Shown piece by piece: positions 43,716 to 55,469 of a DNA stretch of 64,000 nucleotides. How positions within the stretch are numbered: the first letter of the stretch is position 1; each line of letters begins with the position of its first letter. Location: NCBI GenBank assembly GCA_009741485.1, contig CM019238.1, positions 12,855,030-12,919,029 on the forward strand, in the 5' to 3' direction. Below the pieces are notes generated by a model. The model saw only the letters and a list, made by a program, of their open reading frames with translations. It was not told the origin of the DNA and searched no databases. Source of the DNA: Malurus cyaneus samueli (Eukaryota > Chordata > Aves > Passeriformes > Maluridae). The position numbers were made by a program, and so were the translations under genes.

Positions 43716-45639
43716 GGAGTGGGCTCTGGTTTCCCCACCTCTCTCTGCCATCTGGACATGGAGTCGGGTGGCTGTCGACCACCTGACTGCTCAGCCAAAC
43801 ACCAGAGACCAGAGATTATAGAGGGACTCTTAAAAAATTCATTTCCCTGGCTATAAAGCCCCAGTGAGTGCTGCTGAGTGCTGGGCTCAGCTGGCCCGTG
43901 CGGGATCTCTCCCCGCGGCGTTCGGAGCCATCTGGCCCGGCCCGAGCCCTCCAGCCTGCCCTGGGTCCTGTGCTGCTGGTCCTGCCTGCTCCTCTGGCTC
44001 TTCATCCTCTTCCCTCTTCTCCCAGCACCGGGGCCTCCTGCACGCATTTCTAGGGGCAACAGGAGTGACTTGGGAAATGAGAAATTTGCTTTAAGATGTG
44101 ATTTCAGCCGTCTCACACCTAGGAGGGATTTTCAGCTAATTTCCCCGAATATTCCTGCTTGGAGGCTTTTTGCCTCGGGGCTAAAGGCTCAGTACAAGCC
44201 TCCAGAAGTGGAAGCTTTGCATTCTGCAGCAAAGCTGGATGCCAGGGCTGGTGCCATTCCTTGGACACTGAGCACCCTTTTCCAGCCCATCCTGACTCAC
44301 TGGTGGGAATGCAGCTCTGCAAAGCTACAGCTGAGTTTTGGGGAGGCAAGACAAATTCCTCACAAATCCTCCCAGTTAAACACTTCCCTTTCCAAAGGGA
44401 AGAGACTTTCCAAGGACAGCCAGCTGCCAGCAGATGGGCACGGCAGAGCAGGGCAGCTGCTGGAGGTGCTGCAGGAGCCTGGAGCTGTGGGCAGGAGACC
44501 CATGGAGCTCACTCCGGGTTCTGCTGCCTCGCCAGCCCCGGGCAGGTTCCTCACTGTCCCGTGGTGGCTCCTGGGCTCCTGAGGCTGTGGGATGTCCCTC
44601 CACACAGCCACGGGACGGAGTCCTCGGCACTCTGGGCTGTGCAGGTTTGTTTTCCATCTCCCATCTGCTCCCTGCCGCTGCCATCTGGCTCTGTGCAGCC
44701 TGGACACTTCTTCCTCACACCTCTGCATCTCCCCCAGGCTCTGCAGCTCTGGTTCATGTGGAGCCCTGGCTGCTGCTGCCATTTCCCAGCCACTGGCACT
44801 CTGGAATCACCTCTGTGCTCTGCTGGGATGGTGCCTGTGGCTGCTCTCCACAAGGGACAAGTGCTGCTCCCTGCCTCGTTCCCTGGAAGCCCATGGAGAA
44901 TGCCCAGGTGGTTCCCTGCACCTCCTGTTTTCAGTTTTGCTCCTTGTTACTTCATCTTCTAATCTGAACTGTTCTGGGTCATTCTCTGGGGAGTCTTTAG
45001 GAGCTAAAACAAGAGCAAAACCCCAAGATGGCAGGGTTGGGAGGGGATGGGTGTCATTGTGCCACCGCCTGGCTCCGCCGGTCCAGCCCGTCCTGTGTGG
45101 CCGCAGCACTGAAGAGGGGCAGGTTTTTGTGTGACAGATGTGAGCCCAAAGTGTGACAGATGTGCTGCAGCAGCTGGACAGGAACAGGCAAAGGGCTTCC
45201 AGGGCAGAGAGCAGCCAGGGTGTGGAGCAGAGTGACTCTGGAGCCAAATTTCAGTTGCCACAACAAAATGATGATGAGTGGACCAGAACCCCTAAAATCC
45301 TCTGCTAAATGCAGCCGAGCACGTGCCCTGCCTACATCATGCTGGGAGGGAGCAAAAGGCTCCAGGACACCCCATCCTTGCTTCCTCCCAGAGATCCCGG
45401 AGATCAGGGGCTCCCCCTGTGCCCCCCAGCCATGTCCTCCCTTTCCTGCTGGCAGTGGGCTCGGATGCCTTTGCTGCATCACACAGGGTGCAGATCTGTG
45501 CTCTCACCCGACAGTTTTGGGGGAGGGTCTGCCCACAGCGTCCTCCAGCCCCCGCTGCTGGAGCAGCCACGATCCCACGGTGGTGGCTGGAGCTCCTTTG
45601 GGGGCACCCCAGGCTGGGGGTTTGTTCTCTGGCTCGCTG
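43716..45639. other. unique noncoding DNA
   Basis: GC-rich DNA with many overlapping frames of up to 267 codons (44,159-44,962) on both strands. None shows a domain, and they overlap in three phases, which argues against coding. No repeat family recognised. Confidence 0.5.
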
Positions 45640-45935
45640 GGTTCTGCGGGAACGCTGTGGGGACACTGAGGCACCGCATGGTCCGGGTGTCCCCATTCCC
45701 CAGCGCCGCCTCCGGGCCGTGCCCCCGCGGGGTCCCCTCGCTGCCGACACTGGGTGGCACTCGCACGCCTTGGCACGGGAGCTGCCAGCGGGATTTTTCC
45801 GGCCAAAGCACAGAGATTGAGGGGTGGGGAGGAGGATTTGCCGCCCTCCCCCTGCCGCGGCCAGCCCGGGGGTCCCTGGGGTCCCTGGGGTCCGCGGGCG
45901 CTGCGCACCCCGCTCACAGCGCGGCTCTGCTCTGT
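45640..45935. promoter_or_regulatory. CpG-rich patch
   Basis: Many CpG in GCGCCGCCTCCGGGCCGTGC (near 45,700) and the following bases. A 10-nt triplet GGGGTCCCT / GGGGTCCGC lies at about 45,870-45,898. It may be a small CpG island or just GC-rich DNA. No promoter motif or exon is visible. The frames on both strands are long because the base mix lacks stops. Confidence 0.4.
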
Positions 45936-46184
45936 AGGGACGCAGCCTTGGGGTCCCCCAAAAGCATCACCAGAGGCTGCCCACCCCTGTCCAGCACCGG
46001 GCTGTAGCTGTGTCCCCCATCCCAGTCCCCACCCCCTCCCAGCTGGAGGAGCCCTGGGAGAGCTGCGGCTCAGCCGGACCCGCAAAACCCACTCACACCA
46101 TCCCGTGTACTGCCTGTGCTGGGGTCTCCAGCCGCCAGATCCACCCTCCAGCCCCGCACCCGGGGAACGGGGTGAGAATTACAA
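45936..46184. other. unique noncoding DNA
   Basis: GC-rich link. No gene or repeat recognised. Confidence 0.45.
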
Positions 46185-46340
46185 CACATCATTTATTAAA
46201 GGGTTGCTGTCAAGGTTGACAAGCCCCCAAATTAAGTAGCTTAAAAATTCCATTAGCTGAGGTCTTTCTGGTGCCATGTCCTATCTCACTTTTGTTTATC
46301 AACCTTCACGGCTCTGAATATCTGGTAGCTGCTCAGCTGT
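46185..46340. promoter_or_regulatory. candidate element with a perfect TGTCAA/TTGACA palindrome
   Basis: A non-repetitive AT-rich block. At 46,208-46,221 it has TGTCAAGGTTGACA, a perfect six-base inverted repeat with a two-base spacer. TGTCA/TGACA is the TALE homeobox (MEIS, TGIF, PBX) half-site, so a paired site is possible. AAATTAAGTAGCTTAAAAAT (near 46,229) and CATTAGCTGAGG follow. There is no open frame. Confidence 0.33.
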
Positions 46341-47889
46341 GTCCGTATGGTGGAGAGACTGGGGGAGGATGGGGGAGCCGTGGGAGGGGAAAGTTCACCA
46401 CACGCGGCACATCCGAGGAGCTGTGAACGCGCAGGGAGATGCTCACGCCAGCCCGGGAACACGAGGGGCTCAGGGTCACGCGTGTTCAGCACTCCAGGAG
46501 CACACCAGGAGAATCCCCCACAGGGAGGGGAGCAGGGGAAGGGGTTGGATGGAATTCCAGGGCTCTGAGGTGCCGCAGATGGTGGCCCCACATCATCCCT
46601 GCCGACTGAGAGGTTCTGTGTCCTCTGCTCCCAGCCTGGAGCTGCTGCTCCTTTGGAGAGACGGGGAAGGAAAAAATCTGCATTTGGGTCAAGAGAAGCA
46701 CAGGGGTGGGCTGAGCAAGGGGACAGGGACCCCTCGTGTCAGTTCACACCATGCTCAGGCAGATGTGGTGCTGCTGCACAGCTCCCTCCAGCACTGGGAT
46801 GTGGCAGGGTCTCGGAGTTCCAGAGAATGGGGACTCTCTGCCCACACAGGCATCTCTACAGCCCATCATTCACAGCTCGGGAGAGGGCATTTGCACAGCT
46901 AGAATGTCACATTCCTTTAAAATAAACGCTGGCACAAGAAATGTCAGAGAAGCTCTGGCAGTGGCCAGAGGGTGACAGAGTCTGGGATGTGTCACTTCCA
47001 GTTACCGGCGTCACATGTGGGCCCAGCAACGTGTCCTGTCCCATTGCTGTCCCCTAAAACTGTGGGGTGGGGAGCAGAGTGTGTGACAGGGGCCATGGGG
47101 ACGGGCCACAGCAGCAATGACAGTTTGCTCACACTGTGTCACCAGCCAGGGGCTCTGGACACGGCTCTGGACACAGCTCTGGAGAATCACCCAAATTTCA
47201 GGAGCCATCTCCAAAACTCCATTAATTTTCAATCGCTCCGTGACCGGGACCAGCATGTCCATCACCAACCCCTGCCCACCCCGGTTCACTCACTGCAGGA
47301 ATGGCTGGTTATTAAGGAGCAGGACTGACATCTGCTGTCCCCATCAGTGCCCTGTCCTGAACGCCCCGTGGAGCCGGAGCATCAGCACAAACCGAACCGG
47401 GAGAGGTGGGGAACACCCTCGTGCCCAAACCTGCCGTGTCCCCGCGGCGCAGAAGGGAGGGGAGTGTGCGTGTGCAGGGCCAGGCACCCTCCCCGCGCCC
47501 TCCTGGCTCCAGGAGCAATTACTGGGTGTGAGTGGAACGAGAAATCTGCGTGAAAAATCTAGAAAAAGCAAACTGCTCCGTTCCACCAGGAAGGAACGCG
47601 GCTATTTTTAAGTTCAGGGACGATGCACGCAGCCAGATAAAATATTCAGACTTGTGCGAAAGAAAACAGGAGAAGACTGGAGACATCCCAGTTCTGTCTG
47701 TCCCTCGCAGCCTTCTCCCCACCCACTCCCTGGGGCTGCCTGAGCCCCCCTTGCTGCCCTGTGACACTCGCCTGGAGCTGGGAGGATGCGGAGAGGCGGG
47801 CACGGGGATGGGTGGCTGGTCCCACACGGAATGCCAAACGCCAAATATGTGCCAGGGCATCTCAAGGAGCGGCTTGTGAAACCCACTGA
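46341..47889. other. unique noncoding DNA
   Basis: Contains a 12-nt short repeat GGCTCTGGACAC, about 2.7 copies, at 47,151-47,183. A modest CpG-rich patch lies at 47,340-47,480. Frames of up to 193 codons on either strand have no domain. Confidence 0.5.
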
Positions 47890-48300
47890 CCCAAATTCTC
47901 CCACCCAGAACACGTCCTGGCTGCGCCACGGAGATAATGAGCTGAGGCAGCAGATGAATTGTTGGCAGCCACCCCGCCGGAGAAGCGACGCCGGCGGCGA
48001 CGGGGACGAGCAAAGAAAGGGCTTGGGTTGCCCCCACAGTTTGTTATCACCAGCCCTGGGTGGGGCACCCCGAGGTGGGGAGGGGGGACAGGGCACGGCC
48101 CCGGCTGGGGAGCGATGGCTCCTGACAGCGCGGAGGGGACAGGAGACACCGCGGGGAGAGGGGAGAGGGGAGAGGGACCCCCGGCCCTGACCCACTTCCC
48201 GCAGGAACAGCCAGAGCTCAGGGGGGCTCCGGAGGCCGGGGGAGCTCCGGGGGCCAAGGGGGCCGTGTCCCCGGGCTCTGGGCCGGCTCGGGATGCTGTG
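47890..48300. promoter_or_regulatory. CpG-rich patch
   Basis: Densest at GCCGGAGAAGCGACGCCGGC (near 47,979) and at 48,190-48,260. A GGGGAGA repeat lies near 48,150-48,177. It may be a weak CpG island. No exon or promoter is identified. Frames on both strands (for example 47,862-48,356 -) are long without domains. Confidence 0.42.
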
Positions 48301-48689
48301 CTGCCCAGGGTGCCCTGGAAGTGCCAGCGCGGCACATCCCGAGCATCACGGTACAAGCTCCTCGGGAATTACGGGGTTTTCCTTCCTCCTCGGTGTTCAG
48401 ACCCCATAAATCAGACCCCGAGCTCCGCAGCCCTTTGGGGCTGATTCCACCCATCACTGCTATTGCTGTTCCCATTCCCCCTGTTCTGCCACCCCACGGT
48501 GTTGGAGACGTTTTCATGATCCCTTTGTGCTCTTGGACCCGCAGTGTAACCCCACAAACCACGGGAACAGGTGACATTCCTGCTGCTGGGAGCCCTTGTG
48601 GGATCTTTTCCAACCCAGGACCCCAAACACTGCCTTTCTGTTGTACAAACCAAACCAGCTCAGTTTAATCTCCGTCTAAGAGAATTGAC
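48301..48689. other. unique noncoding DNA
   Basis: A GC-rich to balanced transition zone. Nothing recognised. Confidence 0.45.
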
Positions 48690-50290
48690 TCAAAATGTTG
48701 GATTTTTTTTGTTTTGTTTTGGTGTTTTATTTTTTTTTTACGAGGCTATGCACAGTTATTACTCTTTGTCTGTTTCTTCCTTTTAATAATAAAAACATCA
48801 AAACCTAGGAACCAATATTCCTGTTTCTTCCTTAAAAAAATATTGTATTAGAATTGAAATGAAGGATTTTACTACAAATCTCCCTGTACAAGATGAAAAT
48901 GTCTAAAGAAATGTTTTTGGTGTTCCAAGAAATACCTGCTCAGGACCTGCAGTGCCCCATCACTGGGGTCAGACCTCTGCAGGTCTCCTGGCTGTGCTGG
49001 AGAGGACAAGACCATGGTGTTGTGGTGCCCTTGCAAAGAGAAACTGCCTCAAATTTCATCCTGGGAGCAGTTGTCTGTTTGATTTTTTTTTTTTAATTTA
49101 TTTAATTTTTTTTTTAATAAAGACTATGAGGATTTGCTGCTGGTTCCATGTGTTGAGATATCCCCAAATGGCTGAGGGCTGTGGCATCACCTGCTCTGGC
49201 CAGGGTGGAAATGCAAAGTTCCTTCTTGCTTCATTGCATTGAAAAATTTGGATTTTTTTCCCATGTTTTAATTATTTACCTCTCTCACTAAAGCTACTTC
49301 CCTTGGCAGCTCATTTTGCCTGACAGTTTTAAAACCAACCTACAAAATTACCCAAACCAGGGAGGTGATGCTGAGGTCTTCAGAAAACTCCTCTGGCTCC
49401 TGTTTCCCCAGACAGCATTCCCTGGATGAAGGAGTTTAAAGTATCTGAGAAGCAGTTGCCAAAAAATGGATTGGAGAAATAAGGAGCAGCAGTGCAGAGC
49501 ACTACCAAAAATACTCAGGATTAAAAACAAGGTTTAATTTTAGTGTTTGTTTTGTTCCCAGCCCAAAGGCTGCTGGGGACGTGCACAGAGAGATTGAAAA
49601 GGTCAAATTATCCTAGAAGCACCCATGTTCAAGGTGATTAAAGTACAGAGAGGTGTGAGAGAAAATGATTGTGTCAATTATTTTTAAAAAAAGGGGAAAA
49701 CCACAAAGACTGGTTGATAACCAGCCCCTGCCTGCTGAAAAATGCTCTTTCTGGTGTTCCCTGAGCCTGTCCAGCAGCACCAGCAAGGATGGAGCCCCTC
49801 AATCCTGCCAGCCTGGTAGAGACAATCATTTCTGTTGAATAATAATAGTAAATATTTCATTTATTGGGTTAACTGCCTGTATCCTCTTTTATTTGTGATG
49901 AACAAAGCAGACTGGGATCCACATGAGAGTAGGGCAGGAAGACAAGGATGAAACCACCTTGTCTTGGGTTTTCCCCACATTTCCTTCAGCAACAGCAAAA
50001 CATTTTGATTCACTGGGCCAACGTTTTCCTGGTTTGTTTAAATATTTATAGACACGAATAGTAAATATTAGTGGCAACCTACGAGCATCCTGCAGCCATG
50101 GGAAGTGTGTCCCCACAGGCACCGAGGCTCAGCTGGGATGTGGAATTTGCTGTATTTTGTAGGAGTAGGACAGATAATGTGCTCACAGCAATTTTTACAG
50201 TGATTTGCCATAAAATGTGGCATCGTGACACCATGAATAAAAAAAAAATAAAAAAAAAAAAGACTACTTGAGGTTATTGGTAAATATTAT
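48690..50290. other. AT-rich block with T-runs and an A-run
   Basis: About 1.6 kb distinctly more AT-rich than its flanks, with T-runs near 48,701-48,745 and 49,081-49,122 and an A-run at 50,237-50,262. Several AATAAA strings occur, including one near 49,119, but I see no coding exon upstream that would make this a 3' UTR. No CR1 or LTR structure is recognised. Confidence 0.5.
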
Positions 50291-50802
50291 CCAGGTGTCA
50301 CCAGTGTTACCTTGATGGGAGTGTCCATCCTGGTGGAGTGGGCGATGCTGCCCCGTCCCTGTCACCTGCAGGACCTGGGCTGTGCCAGCTGGCACAAATC
50401 CCTGGCCTTTCCATGAGGTACAGCAGCTTCCTCCTTGCTGTCCCTTCTCCTCAGAGCAGCCTCTTGCCTCTGGGGATGAGTGATATTATTATTATTTAGC
50501 TCAGCAAACCAACGGCAGCCGAGGCAGCGAGCGCTAATGGAACAGCTCCGGCGCGCTGCCAGCTCCATTCCCGCTCTCCTGAGAATCCCCAGGCTGGGCA
50601 GGGACTGCTCCCAGCCCGTGCTTGCTGTTGCTGCTGCCGTGCTCAGCCTTGTGGCCATGCTCATATCCCAGTCAGTGCTCCATGCCCGGGCATGAAACAG
50701 TTTTGGGGATGCTGCCCTTCACCCCGGCATCTTGCTGTCCCTGTAAGGACTGCACATGTCCTAAGGCCACTGAATCATGGTGGCATGGCAGCTGCACGTT
50801 GG
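50291..50802. other. unique noncoding DNA
   Basis: GC-rich to balanced DNA. Nothing recognised apart from short frames without domains. Confidence 0.45.
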
Positions 50803-50890
50803 TTGTGTGCTGGATGTGCTCTGGGTGTCTGGATGTGTTCTGGATGTGCTGGATGTGTGCTGGGTGTGTTGCTGGATACACGCTGGATGC
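50803..50890. repeat. short CTGGATGTG-type tandem repeat
   Basis: Degenerate 9-11 nt units of CTGGATGTGT / CTGGGTGTGT with about eight copies. It lies about 180 bases upstream of the 24-nt minisatellite and shares its TG-rich character. It is too irregular to define a single unit. Confidence 0.85.
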
Positions 50891-51070
50891 TTGTGGGGGG
50901 CGTGTGGATGCCTGTGCACACACAGGGACACACGGAGTGGCAGCGCTGGGACTGTCCCTGTGCTGCAGTGGGGTGACACGGGGCTGTGCTGCTCCTTAAG
51001 GCATTTTCCTGTGTGGTTTTTGGGGGTATCAGTGTGGGTGTTGAGGGAGGTGTGGATCCCCTCGGATCGG
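50891..51070. other. short link between two tandem arrays
   Basis: About 180 bases of unique DNA. No gene seen. Confidence 0.45.
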
Positions 51071-51557
51071 GGATGGAAATGTGGGCGCTCGGGAATTTGG
51101 GTGCTGTGTCTCCAGGAATGTGGGTGTTGTTTCTCTGGGAATGTGGGTGCTGTTTGTTCGGGGATGTGGGCGCTGTGTCTCTGGGAACATGGGCGCTATG
51201 TCTCCGGAAATTCGGGTCCTGTTATCCGGGAGTGGCGCGTCTCCGGATTGGGTGCTGTGTCTCCAGGAATGTGGACACTGTGGCTCCGGGAATGGGTTCT
51301 GTTTCTCCGGGAATTTGGGTGCTGTGTCTCCGGATGTGGCTGTGCTCCGGGAATGTGGCTCTGTTTCTCCGGGAATGTGGGCTCTGTTTCTCCGGGAATT
51401 TGGGTGCTGTTTGTCCGGGAATGTGGGCTCTGTTTCTCCGGGAATGTGGGCTCTGTTTCTCCAGGAATGTGGGCGCTGTTTGTCCGGAATGTAGCTCTGT
51501 GTCCGGGAATTTGGGTGCTGTTTGTCCGGGAATGTAGGCTCTGTGGCTCCGGGAACG
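51071..51557. repeat. 24-nt minisatellite, about 20 copies
   Basis: Units of GGGAATGTGGGCTCTGTTTC plus TCCG, 24 nt, with frequent small deletions, especially at 51,215-51,260 and 51,330-51,360. Units differ at the T/C-rich end (GCTGTGTCTCC, GCTGTTTGTCC, CTCTGTTTCTCC). Because 24 is a multiple of three, long open frames arise on both strands (50,777-51,640 + and 51,222-51,665 -) with repeating eight-residue peptides. These are by-products of the repeat. GGAATG occurs about 11 times. Confidence 0.97.
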
Positions 51558-51889
51558 CCGTCTGGGGCACGGGGAGCAGCGGCTGCCCCGCTCCCTTTGT
51601 CTCCCTTCCCCTTGAGCGGGGCATTTCACATCCCTATTGACAACGTGTTGGGGACATTTCGACATCGAAGTGACAGTGGCATTTCCATGACCTGAAAGCG
51701 GAGCCGGGGCCGTGCGGGCTTTGAAGGCATTCGCTGTCCGGAATCATGAGCTCGGCTGTGCCGGGCTGTTAAAGCGCCGTGATGGGAACAGCAAGTGACA
51801 AAGTGTTTCTGCAGAGCGCGATCCGGCCTGGCAGGACTCATCTCCCCGAGCCCTTGGAATTTGCAATATTCATTAGGACTTGGGAAAAA
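51558..51889. other. unique noncoding DNA
   Basis: Balanced base mix. No gene recognised. Confidence 0.45.
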
Positions 51890-52150
51890 AAAAAATGTGC
51901 TTCCCTCGGAACGATGCAAATGGTGAAAGGGACCGGTTCTCAGGCGTGCGCCCCGGGGCGCCGAGGGGAGCAATTATCGCCTTTGCAGCCCCTCCTGGGT
52001 GCGCTCGGAAGGGCCGAGCCCGCGGGGAGGGGGAAGGGAAATGTCACTGCTGGTGTGTGGTCCTTGCGCCCTGTCCTCTGCCGAACAGGGGAAAAGTCCC
52101 CGGAGGGGCCCAGGAGTTCGTGGGGCTCCTGGCAGCACGGGCTGGTCAGG
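51890..52150. promoter_or_regulatory. CpG-rich patch
   Basis: Starts with an A-run near 51,884-51,894 and continues through GCGTGCGCCCCGGGGCGCCG (near 51,944), a CpG-rich GC-palindrome, to GAGCCCGCGGGGAGGG near 52,015. Some CpG are present around 52,075-52,105. No exon or promoter is identified. Weak island at best. Confidence 0.38.
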
Positions 52151-53022
52151 GGACAGTGGCTGGTGGGTGTGACAGGGGCTGGGGGTGGCAGGGACCCCCG
52201 TGAGCCAGAGCTGTTCGTGCCTGTGCCTTGGGACACCACACCAATCCTTGGGACACCACAGCACCACGCAGTTCCACACCAGTTAGGACCATGGCACATC
52301 CCATGGTGTCACCCCACACCCCATGGGACCACAGAGTGCCACACCACATCACATGGCACCTGCACGAAGCACAGGGATGTCGCTTCTGCAGGGTTTTGTC
52401 TCCCCTGATACCAAATGACCCCATAACCATGAACAACCACAATCAACCCATATGCCCAGCCCGGAGTGGCACTGGTGCCTGGCTGGTCTTGTGGGATCAG
52501 CCCTATGGTGGCACCTGGGATGTTCCTCACCCTCCAGGGCTTCCTTCCCTGCTCCTCCCTGCCTTTGAAGGTACCTCAGCCAATGGTTACTGGGGACTTT
52601 GAAGAAGTGGTGACACCTGAGAGTCCCCAGAGGTGCTTCCAGCAGCGTTTAATGGTTCAGAGATCAGCACCACCCCTGTCCCGGTGATGCCCCGCTGGTG
52701 GAGCTCCGAGCCTGGGAGCCCAGCTGGGAGCAGAGCACGTCCTCGGAGCTCAGGGGCCATCTGGAGCCTCTGGGAGATGCTGTATAAACATCCCCAGCCC
52801 GGGCCCATCTGTCAGGGCTCAGTGTAAACACCCCGGAGCGGGAGCGGGGAGCCCCTTTCCCAGGAGCAGGGATCTGGGGGATGGCAGCGCATCCGGACTC
52901 TTCCCCCGTGTCCAGGGGACCATGGAAGCTGCCTGCAGACACCCTGACCCTGCTGGAGGATCACAGCACTGTGACAGCACAGCTGGCTGTCCCTGGGCTG
53001 GCCACAGGGCGCATTCCAACCA
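52151..53022. other. unique noncoding DNA with one short repeat
   Basis: A 20-nt direct duplication of CCTTGGGACACCACA plus five bases lies at about 52,227-52,264. Degenerate CCACACC-type DNA continues to 52,360. No gene. Confidence 0.5.
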
Positions 53023-53137
53023 TGGAATAGCTGAGTATGTAAGGCTGGAAATGGTCTCTGAGATCATCAGGTCCAGCTGCAACCCCAGCACTGCCAAGGC
53101 CACATCTACACGGTTTTTGAACACTTCCAGGGGTGGC
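53023..53137 (-). mobile_element. CR1 LINE 3' tip, antisense
   Basis: The + strand reads GGAATAGCTGAGTATGTAAG near 53,023, then GCTGGAAATGGTCTCTGAGA, TCATCAGGTCCAGCTGCAAC near 53,065, CACTGCCAAGGCCACATC and TTTTTGAACACTTCCAGGGG near 53,114. This is a songbird CR1 tip and adjacent part in reverse complement. Diverged but the order holds. Confidence 0.85.
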
Positions 53138-55469
53138 TGTGGAGCAGATGATCAGGACCATTCACCCTCTTCACCACCCAGCTGTCTATGCCCCACTAGT
53201 TCAGGAATCCTCGGTAATTCAGTGGAATTTGGGTTTACTGGAGATCTGCTCCCTTTTTGTCACTGCAGCAGCAGCCAGCCACGTGCAGGGCTCCACTCTG
53301 CTCCTCTCCCCCAGGATCCCACAGGAATGAGGGCAGGAAAGAGTGAAGGGACCACGCTGGGTGGCCGTAGAGATGGGCATTGGGTGGGCCAGAGCTCTGC
53401 GTGTGAGCAGAGCCAGCTCAGGGAATTAATGCCTTAAGGACAAGGGGAAAGGTTTTGACTGTGGATTGATAATTTTCTACTTGACTTATGGCAAGATTTC
53501 CAAGTTTCTGTCCTGATTTGATAAAAATAAGCCTGTTTTTAAAGGGGACAGAGGGTTTGTGCTGAGCATGAGGCTCACACACAATCGGTCACGGGGCCCA
53601 GAGCCCGCACAGGCAGCTCCCTGCCTCCACCCAAAGGGAGACCACCAGGGAAAGGGTTAATTTAACCAGTTCTCATGGGGTTTTGGAAAGTTCCCTTTTT
53701 CCAGGAGGCTGCCTGACGCGCTCTGACAGGGCCCTTTGAGCTGGCACAAAGGCAGCGCTCTGCCCCTGCCCTCTGAGCGCTCCCACCCGCGCCAGCAGCA
53801 GTTCAGAGCAGCTATAATCTCACTAGCAGCGGCTTTTACTGCTGTCACTTCGAGCCTCCTGCACCATGTGAGTGCCTCAGATCTCCAGCAACGTAAAAAA
53901 AGCTAATGAACGAGGAATAAACAAGTGTAGCCAGGCAGAAAGGCTGCACGCGGGAACATCTGAGCCAGCCCGGCTGCCGGGCCAGGCTGGGAGACACCGC
54001 GGCCAAACCCAGCCGTAATTAAAAAAGTCTAATCTGCCTCGGTATCCAGAGATAAAACAGGGGGGAGAGAGGGTGTGCGTGGAGGTGACAGGGAGGGGAA
54101 GTCCTGGTGGGAGCAGAAATGGAGAGAGAGAAAGAGGGGAGAGCAGAGAGGAGAAGGGAGATTTGTTGGAACGATGGCACGGAGGGAAGGATTCCTGGGG
54201 TCTCATCCCTGCCAGGTTTGCTCCTGTCCCTCCTTCTGAGGAAGAAACAGCTGGAGGAGAACCCTGAGCCCAGGTGATCCCTCTGCTGCAAGCTGGAAAA
54301 CCAGGATCCTGCCCTGCTCCCTGGCACATCCCTTCCCCCTGCTCCCTCCCCATCCCAGGAAAGCCCCACTCATGGGTGTCACCAGCTCAGCACAGCCCAT
54401 GATCAGCAGGGACCCGGCTCTCTGGGTCTGGCTCCTTGTCCTGGGGTCACATGAGCTGCTGGTGGCACAAGGTGCAATCATTTTCATTTTCCCCTGGCTC
54501 ATCAGAAAGAGAAGAAATGTTGCTCTTTTTGGTAAAGATAAATAAGGGAATGAAAAGCCAAAGCTCGTTAAAGTCGTGGCTGTGAATCATTTATTCTGCA
54601 GAGCCTTCAGGGGCCAAGGACCACGGGGTTAAGCTGTGGCACTGGGCCAGGCTGTGTCCCTCAGTTGTCCCCAAAATGCCCATTTATCTGGCAGAGAAGG
54701 GACAGCTGAGGCTGTGCAGCCTCCCAGCAACTGTGCGGCACACCAGCCATCGAGCTGCACCCCAAAACAGCGTGAGGAAACCCCAAATCCACCTGGAATA
54801 CTCCAGAAATGCTGGATTAATGTTACTTAAGATAACAGCTCCAAGCATTGGCAGCTATCCCATCATTTTCCTTTGTGCCAATATTAAAACTCCTGGCCAG
54901 AGCAGCGTGACAGACCGAGTGAAACTCCAGGAGATGTTATGAGGAATGACAACCTCATACCTTGGGATGGAGTCACAGGTCACTGTTTTTTCCTCTTAAT
55001 TTCCAGAGTTAAAAAAAAAAAATAATAATCGCAGCCCTCTTGTTCCCTCTGGTTAAAAGACATAAGAGCAGTAAATTAACAGCATCAAAGATAGGGGAAA
55101 AAAAAGCCAGCCCTACATAAAAGCAAGTGGTCAATTTGGAGCCCTGGGAGGAGAGCCCAGGGCTGATCCAGCAGGGCTCAGTGCCTTAAATGTCTCTGTT
55201 GTTCCTTTGAAGAAAATCATTGAAGTCAATGGACTCACTTAAGTGTTGGAAATGAGATGTGTGATTAGGCCCCTTGCTGAAGGGAGGCCTCGAAAGTTAA
55301 ATTATCTCATAACCACAGCAGTGAAACTGTCTGGGGAATGGGGAGCGTCCTCTGCCCCACTGCAGAGTGCTCTGCCCCGTGTTTTGGGGTGCAGGCTGGG
55401 GGGGAGCTCTGCCCCCAGCTCCAGCCCCCTCAGACCTCAGCCTTTCACTGCCCACATCAGGGAGTCGCC
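53138..55469. other. unique noncoding DNA
   Basis: No supported gene in 2.3 kb. Features seen: an AT-rich patch at 53,800-53,930 (GCTATAATCTCACTAGC near 53,811), a purine-rich stretch near 54,118-54,160, and A-runs near 55,010 and 55,098. Frames of up to 171 codons have no domain. Confidence 0.5.

Noticed and set aside
43259..44116. 285-codon antisense frame
   Set aside because: Most of it is translated minisatellite; the rest has no recognisable domain.
44159..44962. 267-codon + frame
   Set aside because: Overlapping frames of similar length occur in the other phases and on the - strand; no domain or conserved motif seen.
49119..49124. AATAAA as a polyadenylation signal
   Set aside because: Such strings are frequent in AT-rich DNA, and no upstream coding exon supports a transcript end.
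50777..51640. 287-codon + frame and 142-147-codon - frames
   Set aside because: They arise from the 24-nt tandem repeat; eight-residue peptides simply repeat and no domain is present.
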